In this document: one piece after another, positions 47,871-55,864 of the stretch
Position numbering within the stretch: position 1 is the stretch's first letter
Layout of the letters: every line of letters begins with the position of its first letter
Origin: Pseudomonas cuatrocienegasensis
GTDB taxonomy: Bacteria; Pseudomonadota; Gammaproteobacteria; Pseudomonadales; Pseudomonadaceae
NCBI RefSeq assembly: GCF_900110925.1
Contig: NZ_FOFP01000007.1
Location: 62,001 to 126,000, forward strand
DNA: 64,000 nt
Reading direction: 5' to 3'
Notes under the pieces: generated by a model
Database searches by the model: none
Seen by the model: the letters and a program-made list of their open reading frames with translations, nothing else
Told to the model about the DNA's origin: nothing
Translations under genes and position numbers: made by a program

Positions 47871-47927
47871 GGTGCGCGCAGCGCACCCTACGAGAAGCGT
47901 GGTTCTGTAGGGTGCGCCGTGCGCACC
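47871..47927. repeat. REP pair, GTAGGGTGCGC family
   Basis: GGTGCGCGCAGCGCACCCTAC faces GTAGGGTGCGCCGTGCGCACC across a 15-base spacer. Confidence 0.75.
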
Positions 47928-47992
47928 GGGACAACCGTGCAATAAACTGAAGAGGCGCGAGACGCCAGTCCAGTCCCATTAACTGAGCGCGG

Positions 47993-48430
47993 TCAGGCCG
48001 TTTCTAGCGGCGTGGCGTCATAGCGGACACGGGCGTCGGCAATCGCCGCCTGGTGGCTCTCCGCCCAGGCAATCAGCACCGTCAGTGGGCCGAGCAGGGA
48101 TTCCCCCAGAGGGGTCAGCTCGTACTCCACGCTCGGCGGCTTGGTCGGGAACACCTGGCGGGTGATCAGGCCGTCGCGCTCCAGGTCGCGCAGGGTCTGG
48201 GTCAGCATGCGTTTGGAGATATCCGGCACCGCGCGGCAGAGCGCGCTGAAACGCTGGGGCTGCTGGGCGAGGGCGATAAGGGTCAGTGTCGTCCACTTGT
48301 CGCCCAGGCGGTCGAGCACGCTGCGCACCGGGCACTGGCTGATGCCGAAGTCGCTGGCGCGCCAGGCCTGTAGTCGGCCTGCGAGTATTTCGCGGGCTGT
48401 CGCTGGGTTATCGCTGGGTAACCTGGTCAC
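47993..48430 (-). CDS. HxlR family transcriptional regulator (QorR-like)
   Basis: The 145-residue winged-helix protein has the HxlR core [22 protein letters not shown] (about residues 33-54) with the redox-reactive cysteine, followed by [29 protein letters not shown]. It is divergent from a quinone oxidoreductase-like gene, as in E. coli qorR-qor2. Control of that gene through cysteine oxidation is the likely role. Confidence 0.88.
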   Translation of the reverse strand: MTRLPSDNPATAREILAGRLQAWRASDFGISQCPVRSVLDRLGDKWTTLTLIALAQQPQRFSALCRAVPDISKRMLTQTLRDLERDGLITRQVFPTKPPSVEYELTPLGESLLGPLTVLIAWAESHQAAIADARVRYDATPLETA

Positions 48431-48512
48431 GAAAAACTGCCTCCTTTCGCCTTTGGTGCGTTGGTCTCACAATCGTACCAGGTCTCAATTCTAGTCCATG
48501 AGGTGAATGATC

Positions 48513-49391
48513 ATGACAACTGGCGAAACGCTTGCGGTAACCGGGGCAACAGGGCAACTGGGCCGCTTGGTGATCACTGCGCTGTTGCGCCGGGCGCCGC
48601 GTGCACAGATCGTTGGCATTGTGCGCAACGCCGAGGCCGGGCGCGATCTGGCCGAGCAGGGCGTCGAGCTGCGGGTGGCTGACTATGGCAATCCGGTTGC
48701 GCTGGCCAGTGCCCTGGTCGGCGTCGACAAGCTGCTGCTGATTTCCTCCAGCGAGATTGGCCAGCGCGTCGCCCAGCATCGCAACGTGGTGGACGCCGCT
48801 GTGGCTACCGGGGTGAAGCTGCTTGCCTACACCAGCCTGCTGCACGCCGACACCAGCCCAATGGACCTGGCCCCCGAGCATCGGCAAACCGAGTCCATCA
48901 TCCGCGCTGCGGGCGTACCCTACGTGTTATTGCGCAATGGTTGGTACAGCGAAAACTACACCGCCGGCATCGGCGCAGCGCTTGAGCACGGCGTGGTGCT
49001 GGGCGCTGCGGGCGATGGACGTCTGTGCACGGCAACCCGTGAGGACTATGCCGAGGCCGCTGCCGTGGTGCTGGCCGACGCGCCGGCGCAGCATGCCAAT
49101 AAGGTCTATGAGCTGGCGGGGGATGTGGGTCATACACTGGCCGAGTACGCCGCCGAAATCGCCCGGCAGAGCGGCAAACCGGTGAGCTATCAGAATCTGC
49201 CACAGGCGGATTACAAGGCGGCGTTAATCAGCGTCGGCCTGCCGGAGGCGATTGCCGAACTGCTCGCCGAGAGCGACGCCAAGGCGGCCGAGGGCGCGCT
49301 GTTCGACGCCAGCAAAACCCTCAGCCGCCTGATCGGCCGGCCGACCACGCCGTTGGCCGATGCCGTTGCCGCGGCGCTGGCCACGGGCTGA
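48513..49391 (+). CDS. NmrA/QOR2-type NAD(P)-binding quinone oxidoreductase
   Basis: The 292-residue SDR-like protein has TGATGQLGRLV (residues 10-20) and RNGWYSENY, characteristic of YtfG/Qor2 quinone oxidoreductases. It probably reduces quinones with NADPH. The ATG at 48513 is preferred to that at 48507 because GAGGTG lies at a suitable distance. It is transcribed away from the HxlR gene. Confidence 0.85.
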   Translation: MTTGETLAVTGATGQLGRLVITALLRRAPRAQIVGIVRNAEAGRDLAEQGVELRVADYGNPVALASALVGVDKLLLISSSEIGQRVAQHRNVVDAAVATGVKLLAYTSLLHADTSPMDLAPEHRQTESIIRAAGVPYVLLRNGWYSENYTAGIGAALEHGVVLGAAGDGRLCTATREDYAEAAAVVLADAPAQHANKVYELAGDVGHTLAEYAAEIARQSGKPVSYQNLPQADYKAALISVGLPEAIAELLAESDAKAAEGALFDASKTLSRLIGRPTTPLADAVAAALATG

Positions 49392-49486
49392 GCCCACAAC
49401 CGGTAGCCTGGGTTGAGCGTAGCGATACCCGGGAAAAGATGTCCAGGCATCCATTTTCTCGCGGGTTTAACGGGTTAGCGGCTAGT

Positions 49487-49511
49487 GTCGCGGCTAAAAC
49501 CCCTCCCACGC
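49487..49511. repeat. REP unit (intact form of the 28.7 kb type)
   Basis: TCGCGGCTAAAA joined to CCCCTCCCACGC. The unit is followed by CATTGGCCGACATTTGATGCG, shared with the copy at 28.7 kb. Confidence 0.55.
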
Positions 49512-49548
49512 CGGCTGACATTGGCCGACATTTGATGCGCCACTTATT

Positions 49549-49580
49549 GTGGGAGTCGCGCCCCGCGGCGAATGGCAGGC
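49549..49580. repeat. REP-like unit
   Basis: GTGGGAGTCGCGCCCCGCGGCGAATGGC, a GC-rich unit also seen at about 28.05 kb and 59.09 kb in diverged form. Confidence 0.5.
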
Positions 49581-49624
49581 GCAGCGCCGATCTTGCTGAA
49601 TGGCCACCATCGCGCGGCTGGCGT

Positions 49625-50917
49625 TTACAACCGCGAATAGGCAAAGGGGCTGGGGTCCACCAGTGGCGTGCTGCCGTCGATCAGGTCGGCCATCAAGTGG
49701 CCGGCGCCAGGGGCGATGCCGAAGCCGTGGCCGGAGTAGCCGGTGGAGAGAAACAACCCCGGCAGCGCTTCGACCGGGCCAATCACCGGAATGGCGTCCG
49801 GGGTCACATCCATCACCCCGGCCCAGCTCTGTGTCACCGGCATGGCGCGGAAAAACGGGAAGGCCTTGGCCAGTGCCTCGCGGGCCTCGGTGAGGATGGC
49901 GGGGGACGGCTGTGGGTCAAGCACCCGGCAACGTTCGAACGGGCTTTGCGCGTCCATATCCCAGCGCCGGGGTTGGCGCAGCTCCTCGATAAACCGCCGG
50001 TCCAGGCGCACGCGCACTTCACGGAACTGCTTGCCCAGCGCCGGCAAAAAATCGCCCAGATAACGAAAACTGTCCGGCGTAATCGGCGCCAGGTTGGCGT
50101 TGCGCTGGGCGATGGTATAGCCGCCGTCAGCGCGCTTGCGAAAGGCATAATTGCTGGCACCTACCGCCAGCTCCGGGCCGCCAGGCATGGGCGCAGTGCG
50201 CAACACCGAGGCCACCACCTTCAATTGCGGCAGGCGCAGGCCGAGGTTGGCGCAGAACAGCGTCGACCAGGCTCCGCCGGCCAGCACCACCGTGCTGCAA
50301 CCCAATCGGCCCTGCTCGCTGTACAGCCCACGTACCCGCCCGCCCTCGATATCCAGCCCGCGCACCGCGCAGTTGCTGACAATCCGTGCACCGAGGCGTT
50401 GCGCGGCGCGGGCAATCACCGCACTGGCAGCTTGCGGCTCGGCGCGGCCATCGCTCGGTGTGTGCAAGGCGCCGGCCCAGCCCGCAGCCGCACCCTCGGG
50501 CATCACCCGCAGCAGGTCAGCGCCTTCCAGCGCACGCGCCTGCATGCCATAGCCACTCGCCGCCGCCAGCCAGTCGACCTGCTGCTGCAACTGGCGTGGT
50601 GTTTCGCAGGCGTAGAGCACGCCGCTGCGGCGAAAACCCAGGTCTTCGCCCAGCTCCGCCTGCCAGCCATCCCACAGGCGCAGGCTGGCCAGGGCCAGGG
50701 GAATCTCCGCCAGGTCGCGGCCCATGCTGCGGCACCAGCCCCAGTTGCGTGACGACTGCTCGGCGCCGATCAGGCCCTTCTCCAGCAGCGTTACCGCAAT
50801 ACCGCGGCGGGCCAGCCAGTAGGCCGTGCTGACGCCGATAATGCCGCCACCAATGATCGCCACCTCAGTGCTTGCCGGTAGCTTGTCGCTGACCACCTGT
50901 TCAATCTGCGGGTACAT
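49625..50917 (-). CDS. FAD-dependent oxidoreductase, DadA/glycine-oxidase family
   Basis: The 430-residue protein has an FAD motif IIGGGIIGVSTAYWLARRG (about residues 20-38) and SSRNWGWCRSMGRD. The C-terminal motif STGYSGHGFGIAPGAG is also present. This branch oxidises D-amino acids or N-alkyl amino acids; the substrate is not evident. GGAGG precedes the ATG at 50917. It is divergent from an IclR regulator, probably its controller. Confidence 0.85.
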   Translation of the reverse strand: MYPQIEQVVSDKLPASTEVAIIGGGIIGVSTAYWLARRGIAVTLLEKGLIGAEQSSRNWGWCRSMGRDLAEIPLALASLRLWDGWQAELGEDLGFRRSGVLYACETPRQLQQQVDWLAAASGYGMQARALEGADLLRVMPEGAAAGWAGALHTPSDGRAEPQAASAVIARAAQRLGARIVSNCAVRGLDIEGGRVRGLYSEQGRLGCSTVVLAGGAWSTLFCANLGLRLPQLKVVASVLRTAPMPGGPELAVGASNYAFRKRADGGYTIAQRNANLAPITPDSFRYLGDFLPALGKQFREVRVRLDRRFIEELRQPRRWDMDAQSPFERCRVLDPQPSPAILTEAREALAKAFPFFRAMPVTQSWAGVMDVTPDAIPVIGPVEALPGLFLSTGYSGHGFGIAPGAGHLMADLIDGSTPLVDPSPFAYSRL

Positions 50918-50929
50918 GCCCAGCCTCCG

Positions 50930-50950
50930 GTAGGGTGCGCTGTGCGCACC
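50930..50950. repeat. REP unit, GTAGGGTGCGC family (single)
   Basis: GTAGGGTGCGCTGTGCGCACC as one unit, between the divergent FAD oxidoreductase and IclR genes. Confidence 0.6.
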
Positions 50951-51039
50951 GAAAGTAATGGCGAGCATGCCCTGGCCGGCGAGGCGTGCAATTTGCATCC
51001 ATCTCGCCAGCCTTCTTTTATCAACATGTGAGAAATGCC

Positions 51040-51789
51040 ATGAGTGGCACCCAGAGCCTGGAACGGGCGTTCCTGCTATTGCGCGTTATCGCCGCAGCCG
51101 GCCAGCAGGGCGCCAGCCTGGACGAGCTGCGTACCTCGGCCGATTGCTCGCAGGCCACAGCCTATCGCCTGCTGCAGTACCTGCGCCGCCAGGGTTTCGT
51201 GCGCCCGGCGGCGCAGCGCGGGCGCTATGTGCTGGGCTACGAACTGTTCGCCCTCGGCGCCCAGGCCGGCAACGCCAGCGCCCTGCGCGAACATGCGCGG
51301 CCGGTGCTGCTGCGCCTGGCACAGCGCTTTGGCGACAGCTTCTTCCTGCTGGTGGCGGACGGTTATCAGGTGCTCTGCCTGGATATGCTGGCCGGCGTAC
51401 TGCCGGTGCAGAGTTACAGCGGCGCGGTGGGCGGGCGCATCCCCATGGGCGTCGGCCAGGCCTCGCAAGTGCTGCTGGCCTGGCTCGGGCGCCCCGCGCG
51501 CAACGACATACTCAGCCATAACGCAGCGACCCTACGCCTCGACTACGGCCTCGATGTCGCACAGATCAGCGCCAGCCTGCCCAGCGTAAAACGCCTGGGC
51601 TACGCCAGCGGCCTGGTCGACAAACGCCTACCGGGTTACACCGGCCTGGCCGTGCCGATCCTCGATGCCGACGGCCAGCCGCTCGGGGCACTTAGTTGTG
51701 CTCTGGCTCGCCCGCGTATGACCGAGGCAAGGCGGCAGGCGCTGGCCGAGGCGATGAAGGAGGGGGCGCGGAGGTTGGTTCGCGGGTAG
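51040..51789 (+). CDS. IclR family transcriptional regulator
   Basis: The 249-residue protein has an IclR winged helix (residues 6-65, SLERAFLLLRVIAAAG) and effector domain (about 75-245). It is divergent from the FAD oxidoreductase across 122 bases and is its likely regulator. No strong ribosome site is seen; AGAAATGCC precedes the ATG at 51040. Confidence 0.88.
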   Translation: MSGTQSLERAFLLLRVIAAAGQQGASLDELRTSADCSQATAYRLLQYLRRQGFVRPAAQRGRYVLGYELFALGAQAGNASALREHARPVLLRLAQRFGDSFFLLVADGYQVLCLDMLAGVLPVQSYSGAVGGRIPMGVGQASQVLLAWLGRPARNDILSHNAATLRLDYGLDVAQISASLPSVKRLGYASGLVDKRLPGYTGLAVPILDADGQPLGALSCALARPRMTEARRQALAEAMKEGARRLVRG

Positions 51790-51952
51790 CTGGGTAGCCA
51801 GAAGCGGTCACTTACCAAAGGATGCTTCGGCTATAAATCTGCAATGAGTTGTTTTACGGATCTGCCGCTGAGGTAGCAGATCATGGTGTCCACTTGAATT
51901 ACGCGCACGACAAAACTCAGTCGGCTCCGATGGAGGGGCTGTTGGACAGCAG

Positions 51953-51979
51953 TAAAGAAAAGCCCCGCCGAAGCGGGGT
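51953..51979 (-). terminator. Rho-independent terminator of the toxin-antitoxin operon
   Basis: On the minus strand ACCCCGC and GCGGGGC pair around TTCG and are followed by TTTTCTTT, 6 bases after the toxin stop. Confidence 0.88.
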
Positions 51980-51984
51980 CAGGG

Positions 51985-52269
51985 TCAGACTCGGCCAGTG
52001 ACCGTGTCGTATACCTCGTCATCTCGACGGGGGCCTACGCACAGCACCACGACCACCTTGGTGCCCTCAATGCGGTAGACGATACGAACGTCGCCTGTCC
52101 GTATCCGGCGGCAGCCGGCCAGAGCGCCTCGAAGCGGTTTGCCGATCTTGTCCGGCTCTCCGTTAATAATGCGCTCTTTGATCACTTTAAGAACTCTCTG
52201 CGTTTCGGCGTTGCCGAGCTGCCTAAAGTCCCCGTCTACTTCATCGTGAAACTGAACTGTCCAACTCAT
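51985..52269 (-). CDS. RelE/ParE-type toxin
   Basis: The 94-residue basic protein has the RelE-like fold signature: FHDEVDGDFRQL, KPLRGALAGCRRIRTGDVRIVYRI and a C-terminal VVVVLCVGPRRDDEVYDTVTGRV. It is probably an mRNA endoribonuclease or gyrase inhibitor neutralised by the upstream protein. The start lies 6 bases past the antitoxin stop. Confidence 0.87.
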   Translation of the reverse strand: MSWTVQFHDEVDGDFRQLGNAETQRVLKVIKERIINGEPDKIGKPLRGALAGCRRIRTGDVRIVYRIEGTKVVVVLCVGPRRDDEVYDTVTGRV

Positions 52270-52275
52270 TGCGCT

Positions 52276-52557
52276 TTACCTGAAGCGAGCTTCCATGTCT
52301 TCGAAACTCACCGTTGCATTATCTTTCAGGCTGCTTAGGCGCACGGCGGCAAGGTTATCGGCACGCAGGTCTTCGAGTTCGTCCTGCATTGCTTGAAAGG
52401 CTTCGACGCCGATAAGCACTGCAGCTGGCTCATTGTCCTTGAAGATGACCAGGTGAGTGGTGAGCCCACTGCTGATCTCCTTCAATTTCGCTCCGAAGGA
52501 CCTCGCCATTGCCGTAGCAGACACTGCCTGCTCAGCTCTGGTTAGTAATCCCATCAT
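52276..52557 (-). CDS. Phd/YefM-type antitoxin
   Basis: The 93-residue acidic protein has an N-terminal Phd-like DNA-binding domain (ARSFGAKLKEISSG...HLVIFKDNEPAAVLIGVEAF) and a C-terminal helix for toxin binding. GAGG lies 7 bases before the ATG at 52557; a second ATG is adjacent. It should repress its own promoter through the palindrome at 52640-52659. Confidence 0.85.
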   Translation of the reverse strand: MMGLLTRAEQAVSATAMARSFGAKLKEISSGLTTHLVIFKDNEPAAVLIGVEAFQAMQDELEDLRADNLAAVRLSSLKDNATVSFEDMEARFR

Positions 52558-52639
52558 GGTTTGACCTCGTTGCTGCGCTACTCCGGTTGGGGTGCGGGGA
52601 TGAGGCGCAGCGCTCACTCCTGCATTGGTGTGTTTTATA

Positions 52640-52659
52640 TTACGCATAATAATGCGTAA
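52640..52659. promoter_or_regulatory. Palindromic operator of the toxin-antitoxin operon
   Basis: TTACGCAT and ATGCGTAA form a perfect 8-bp inverted repeat around AATA, 83 bases upstream of the antitoxin start. It lies in an AT-rich promoter region and resembles an antitoxin-binding site. Confidence 0.7.
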
Positions 52660-52735
52660 ATCAACCCGCATTCATCGGGTGCTGGTCACCTTTACGGTGG
52701 TAGTTTCTGGGGAAGGGAAAAGGGGACGGATTTAT

Positions 52736-52977
52736 TTATTGGGCAGAATTTCCGTTTTGGCCGATAGTCACCGGTCCTGAATAGTTGGAATTGGCATAGG
52801 TGTCATGCCTATGGGGCTCGTAGCCGTGGCCACTGAAGTAGGCTTCTATGCGCTGCACTTTGTTCGGTGAGTGGCTGCGCAGTAGCCAATCCCAGGCACG
52901 GATGTCTGCAGCTATTTCACGGCCTCTCGCTGCTGCTGGTAAGGCTCGCCGCCATCATAAATGCGGAGCGCTGCCCA
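52736..52977 (-). pseudogene. Frameshifted remnant of an unknown gene
   Basis: On the minus strand a fragment reads ALRIYDGGEPYQQQREAVK and stops. A one-base shift then continues as EIAADIRAWDWLLRSH and runs on to ...VTIGQNGNSAQ and a stop at 52736. Joined, they form one smooth hydrophilic C-terminal region of about 75 residues. Upstream the frame is closed by a stop near 52978. I do not recognise the family. The surrounding bases are lower in GC than average. Confidence 0.4.
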
Positions 52978-53034
52978 TCAACATTCGCGCACGGTGCTGC
53001 GGTTGGATAAGTCCGAGGATTAGGCTGTTAGCGG

Positions 53035-53328
53035 TTATGCCCAATGTTCGACGAGCAATGACGCGACTTGCAATGCGCAAAGTGCCCCCAGGCCAGGAAG
53101 CAATGCCTTTGGTAGTAGGCGCTTCAGGCTGCCTTTCAACGGTTGTAGGAAGAAGGTCGGGCTCATTGACCAGCTAATAAGCAACGCGAGCAGGCCAAAA
53201 CCCTGCAGCAAGTTGCTCAAGGGTGCCGCATTGGCATGGGTAACGATCCAGATGCTCAGGGCTGCTGCACCGAGTAGCCAAAAGCCCGCTAAATACTTCT
53301 CCAGCGGCGTCCATGTCGCTTTGTTCAT
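53035..53328 (-). CDS. Small hypothetical membrane protein
   Basis: The 97-residue protein has three hydrophobic segments (about residues 13-32, 38-57 and 76-92) with a basic loop LKGSLKRLLPK between the second and third. AGGAATCAAC precedes the ATG at 53328. It has no recognised domain and lies beside the decayed gene, in a lower-GC zone. Function unknown. Confidence 0.6.
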   Translation of the reverse strand: MNKATWTPLEKYLAGFWLLGAAALSIWIVTHANAAPLSNLLQGFGLLALLISWSMSPTFFLQPLKGSLKRLLPKALLPGLGALCALQVASLLVEHWA

Positions 53329-53409
53329 GTTGATTCCTGATGGGCAGCAGGCTATCGAGGATCGGTGCCTGTGCTAGGCAATTTTTGGGGGGATTGTATT
53401 TGGCTATCT

Positions 53410-53517
53410 CTGTGGGAGCTATTGCGTTCTTGCCGGCGCGAAGAAAATACCCAGCCTGTCTTCGCTAAGCTCGCGACCCCATCGCGAATAAAGGCTAGGC
53501 GCCCCCTTCGCTCCTAC
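53410..53517. repeat. REP cluster with 14-base loop insertion (inverted copy)
   Basis: The right part (53481-53517) is the exact inverse of 28654-28690, with the same 14-base insertion GGCTAGGCGCCCCC at 53493-53506. The left part starts GTGGGAGC and is a second, diverged unit. Confidence 0.7.
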
Positions 53518-53560
53518 ACACACACATGCAAAATCGGCTGTGAATACCAGCAGAGCGCGA

Positions 53561-54160
53561 TCAATCCGCCCCGTAGTTCATGATCGACAACAGTCGTATT
53601 GGCACTTGCACCAGTTTCTCCGGGCCGTGCGGGACTTCGCCGTCGAAGGTCAGGCTGTCGCCGGCTTGCATCGGGTAGAGCTGGTTGCCGTGGCGGTAGA
53701 TCAGTTCGCCTTCGAGCAGGTGGAGGAATTCGGTGCCGGGGTGGGCGAAGGTTGGGAATTCTTCGCTGGCGTCGTCCATGCTGACCATATAGGCCTCGAA
53801 GCTTTTCTTCGGCCCACGGGTGTGGTTGAGCAGGCGGTAGGTGTGGCCTTTTTCGGTGCCGCGGCGCACCACTTCCAGGCCTTCGCCGGCCTTGACCAAC
53901 AGCGCGCTGCCGCCTTGCTGGTCGTATTGGCTGAACAGCTTGGACATCGGCATGCCGAGCACGTCGCACAGGCGGCTGAGGGTGTCGAGGCTGGTGGAGA
54001 CCTGGGCGTTCTCGATCTTGCTGAGCATGCCCTGGCTGATGCCGGCGATGCGCGCGACGTCGGTGATCTTCAGTTCCTGCGCCTGGCGCTGCCGACGGAT
54101 CTGCATGCCCAGGTACTGTTCGAGCTTGAGGCGGGGCGTGGTAGGTGTGGTCGTCGTCAT
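53561..54160 (-). CDS. XRE family regulator with cupin sensor domain
   Basis: The 199-residue protein has an N-terminal helix-turn-helix (about residues 16-70, ITDVARIAGISQGMLSKIENAQVSTSLDTLSRL) and a C-terminal cupin (about 120-195, HPGTEFLHLLEGELIYRHGNQLYPMQAGDSLTF). Such regulators commonly control amine and polyamine metabolism. It is divergent from gmaS and probably controls it. I start at 54160; an in-frame ATG at 54178 overlaps a candidate operator and has no ribosome site. Confidence 0.87.
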   Translation of the reverse strand: MTTTTPTTPRLKLEQYLGMQIRRQRQAQELKITDVARIAGISQGMLSKIENAQVSTSLDTLSRLCDVLGMPMSKLFSQYDQQGGSALLVKAGEGLEVVRRGTEKGHTYRLLNHTRGPKKSFEAYMVSMDDASEEFPTFAHPGTEFLHLLEGELIYRHGNQLYPMQAGDSLTFDGEVPHGPEKLVQVPIRLLSIMNYGAD

Positions 54161-54168
54161 GGGTATCC

Positions 54169-54178
54169 ATGCTTTCAT
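54169..54178. promoter_or_regulatory. Candidate operator of the XRE-cupin regulator, site 1
   Basis: ATGCTTTCAT, 9 bases from the regulator start, is the exact inverse of site 2 (54252-54261). The spacing is 83 bases between matching ends. Confidence 0.4.
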
Positions 54179-54251
54179 GAATAAAAAATTCGCACCAGGA
54201 ATGTGCGCATTGCATTGCTTCGGTGCGTGTACCGAGCGGGACTTTCCTCCT

Positions 54252-54261
54252 ATGAAAGCAT
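54252..54261. promoter_or_regulatory. Candidate operator of the XRE-cupin regulator, site 2
   Basis: ATGAAAGCAT, the inverse of site 1, about 63 bases upstream of the gmaS sigma54 promoter, where an activator or repressor could act. Confidence 0.4.
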
Positions 54262-54323
54262 CTTTCCTGAGCAGATAGAAGAATGCCGGGGCTTTGCGGC
54301 CTTTCGGTCCGGCTGAGCCAGGT

Positions 54324-54339
54324 TGGCAAGCTGCTTGCA
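54324..54339 (+). promoter_or_regulatory. sigma54 promoter of gmaS-mgsABC
   Basis: TGGCAAGCTGCTTGCA carries GG (54325-54326) and GC (54337-54338) exactly 10 bases apart and matches TGGCAC-N5-TTGCA at all but one defined base. The transcript should start near 54350, 55 bases before the gmaS ATG. Confidence 0.78.
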
Positions 54340-54404
54340 TTTCTCTTTAGGAAATTAAAATTCCTGATTGGAATATATGGCGGCACAACCGGAGGCTGAT
54401 ACCC

Positions 54405-55739
54405 ATGTTGCCCAGCGAAACCCAGAAGATCATCGACCAGCACGGCATCAAGTACGTACTGGCCCAATTCGTCGATATCCACGGTGCCGCCAAGACCAAG
54501 TCGGTGCCGGTCTCGGGTCTGCATACCGTGGCCGAGGAGGGCGCCGGTTTTGCCGGGTTCGCCATCTGGGGCATGGGCATGGAGCCCCACGGCCCGGACT
54601 TTATGGCGCGCGGCGACCTGGCCACGCTGATGCCGGTGCCCTGGCAGCCGGGTTACGGCCGGGTGGTGTGCGTCGGTCACGTCAATGGCCAGCCCTGGCC
54701 CTATGACACGCGTTATGTGCTGCAACAGCAGGTGGCGCGCCTGAGCGAGCGTGGCTGGACCCTCAATACAGGGCTGGAGCCCGAGTTCAGCCTGTTCCGC
54801 CGCGATGCCAACGGCAAGCTGTGCCCGGTGGATGGCAGCGACAAGCTGGAAAAGCCCTGCTACGACTACAAGGGCCTGTCGCGTTCGCGGGCCTTTCTGG
54901 AAAAACTCACCGAATCGCTGCAACCGGTCGGCTTCGACATCTACCAGATCGACCATGAAGACGCCTGTGGCCAGTTCGAGATCAACTACACCTACAGCGA
55001 TGCCATGGAGTCGGCGGACCGCTTCACCTTCTTCCGCATGGCCGCCGGTGAGATCGCCAACGACCTGGGCATGATCTGCTCCTTTATGCCCAAGCCGGAC
55101 CCCAAACGCGCCGGCAATGGCATGCACTTCCACCTGTCGATTGCTAGCGCGAGCAACAAGAATCTGTTCCATGACGCCAGCGACCCCAGCGGCATGGGCC
55201 TGTCGAAAATGGCCTATCACTTCCTCGCCGGTCTGTTGGCCCACGGCCCGGCGCTGTGTGCCTTCGCCGCGCCCACGGTGAACTCCTACAAGCGCCTGGT
55301 GGTGGGCCGCTCGCTGTCCGGGGCGACCTGGGCGCCGGCGTTTATCGCCTATGGCGACAACAATCGCTCGGCGATGCTGCGCATCCCCTACGGGCGCATC
55401 GAGTTCCGCCTGCCGGATGCCGGCTGCAACCCGTACCTGGTCAGCGCAGCGATCATCGCCGCCGGTCTCGACGGCATCGACCGTCAGCTCGATCCGGGCA
55501 AGGCCTGCAACGAGAACCTCTACACCCTCAGCCTGGACGAGATCGCCGCGCGTGGCATCGACACCCTGCCGCAGTCGCTCAAGGAAGCCTGCGATGCCCT
55601 CGAAGCCGACCCGCTGTTCCGCGAGGTGCTGGGCAAGGAGGTGGTCGACGAGTTCATCAAGCTCAAGCGCATGGAGTGGGTCGAGTACAGCCGCCACGTC
55701 TCCGACTGGGAGATCGAGCGCTACACCGAATTTTTTTGA
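54405..55739 (+). CDS. gmaS: Gamma-glutamylmethylamide synthetase (glutamine synthetase type III-like)
   Basis: The 444-residue protein has the length of known GmaS enzymes and the glutamine synthetase fold ([40 protein letters not shown]). GmaS joins methylamine to glutamate with ATP. The three downstream genes are the glutamate-synthase-like proteins of the same pathway, which favours GmaS over GlnT. The ATG at 54405 has GGAGG 9 bases upstream. Confidence 0.85.
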   Translation: MLPSETQKIIDQHGIKYVLAQFVDIHGAAKTKSVPVSGLHTVAEEGAGFAGFAIWGMGMEPHGPDFMARGDLATLMPVPWQPGYGRVVCVGHVNGQPWPYDTRYVLQQQVARLSERGWTLNTGLEPEFSLFRRDANGKLCPVDGSDKLEKPCYDYKGLSRSRAFLEKLTESLQPVGFDIYQIDHEDACGQFEINYTYSDAMESADRFTFFRMAAGEIANDLGMICSFMPKPDPKRAGNGMHFHLSIASASNKNLFHDASDPSGMGLSKMAYHFLAGLLAHGPALCAFAAPTVNSYKRLVVGRSLSGATWAPAFIAYGDNNRSAMLRIPYGRIEFRLPDAGCNPYLVSAAIIAAGLDGIDRQLDPGKACNENLYTLSLDEIAARGIDTLPQSLKEACDALEADPLFREVLGKEVVDEFIKLKRMEWVEYSRHVSDWEIERYTEFF

Positions 55740-55745
55740 AGCACC

Positions 55746-55840
55746 CAGCCGCACGCTTCAAACCGCAAGCGACTGCGGTGCGAAGCCTTGCACGACATCC
55801 GTATCAACTCGGTCAGCTTGCCGCTTGAAGCGTGTAGCTG
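55746..55840. repeat. Inverted repeat between gmaS and mgsA
   Basis: CACGCTTCAAACCGCAAGC and GCTTGCCGCTTGAAGCGTG face each other across about 45 bases, forming a long imperfect hairpin in the operon. This CTTCAAGCGGCAAGC type is a common pseudomonad intergenic repeat and may protect or process the mRNA. Confidence 0.6.
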
Positions 55841-55864
55841 GCGAACGAAGTGAGGACTGCTTTT

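Noticed and set aside
54160-54178. Longer start for the XRE-cupin regulator
   Set aside because: It lacks a ribosome site and would place the coding region over a candidate operator.
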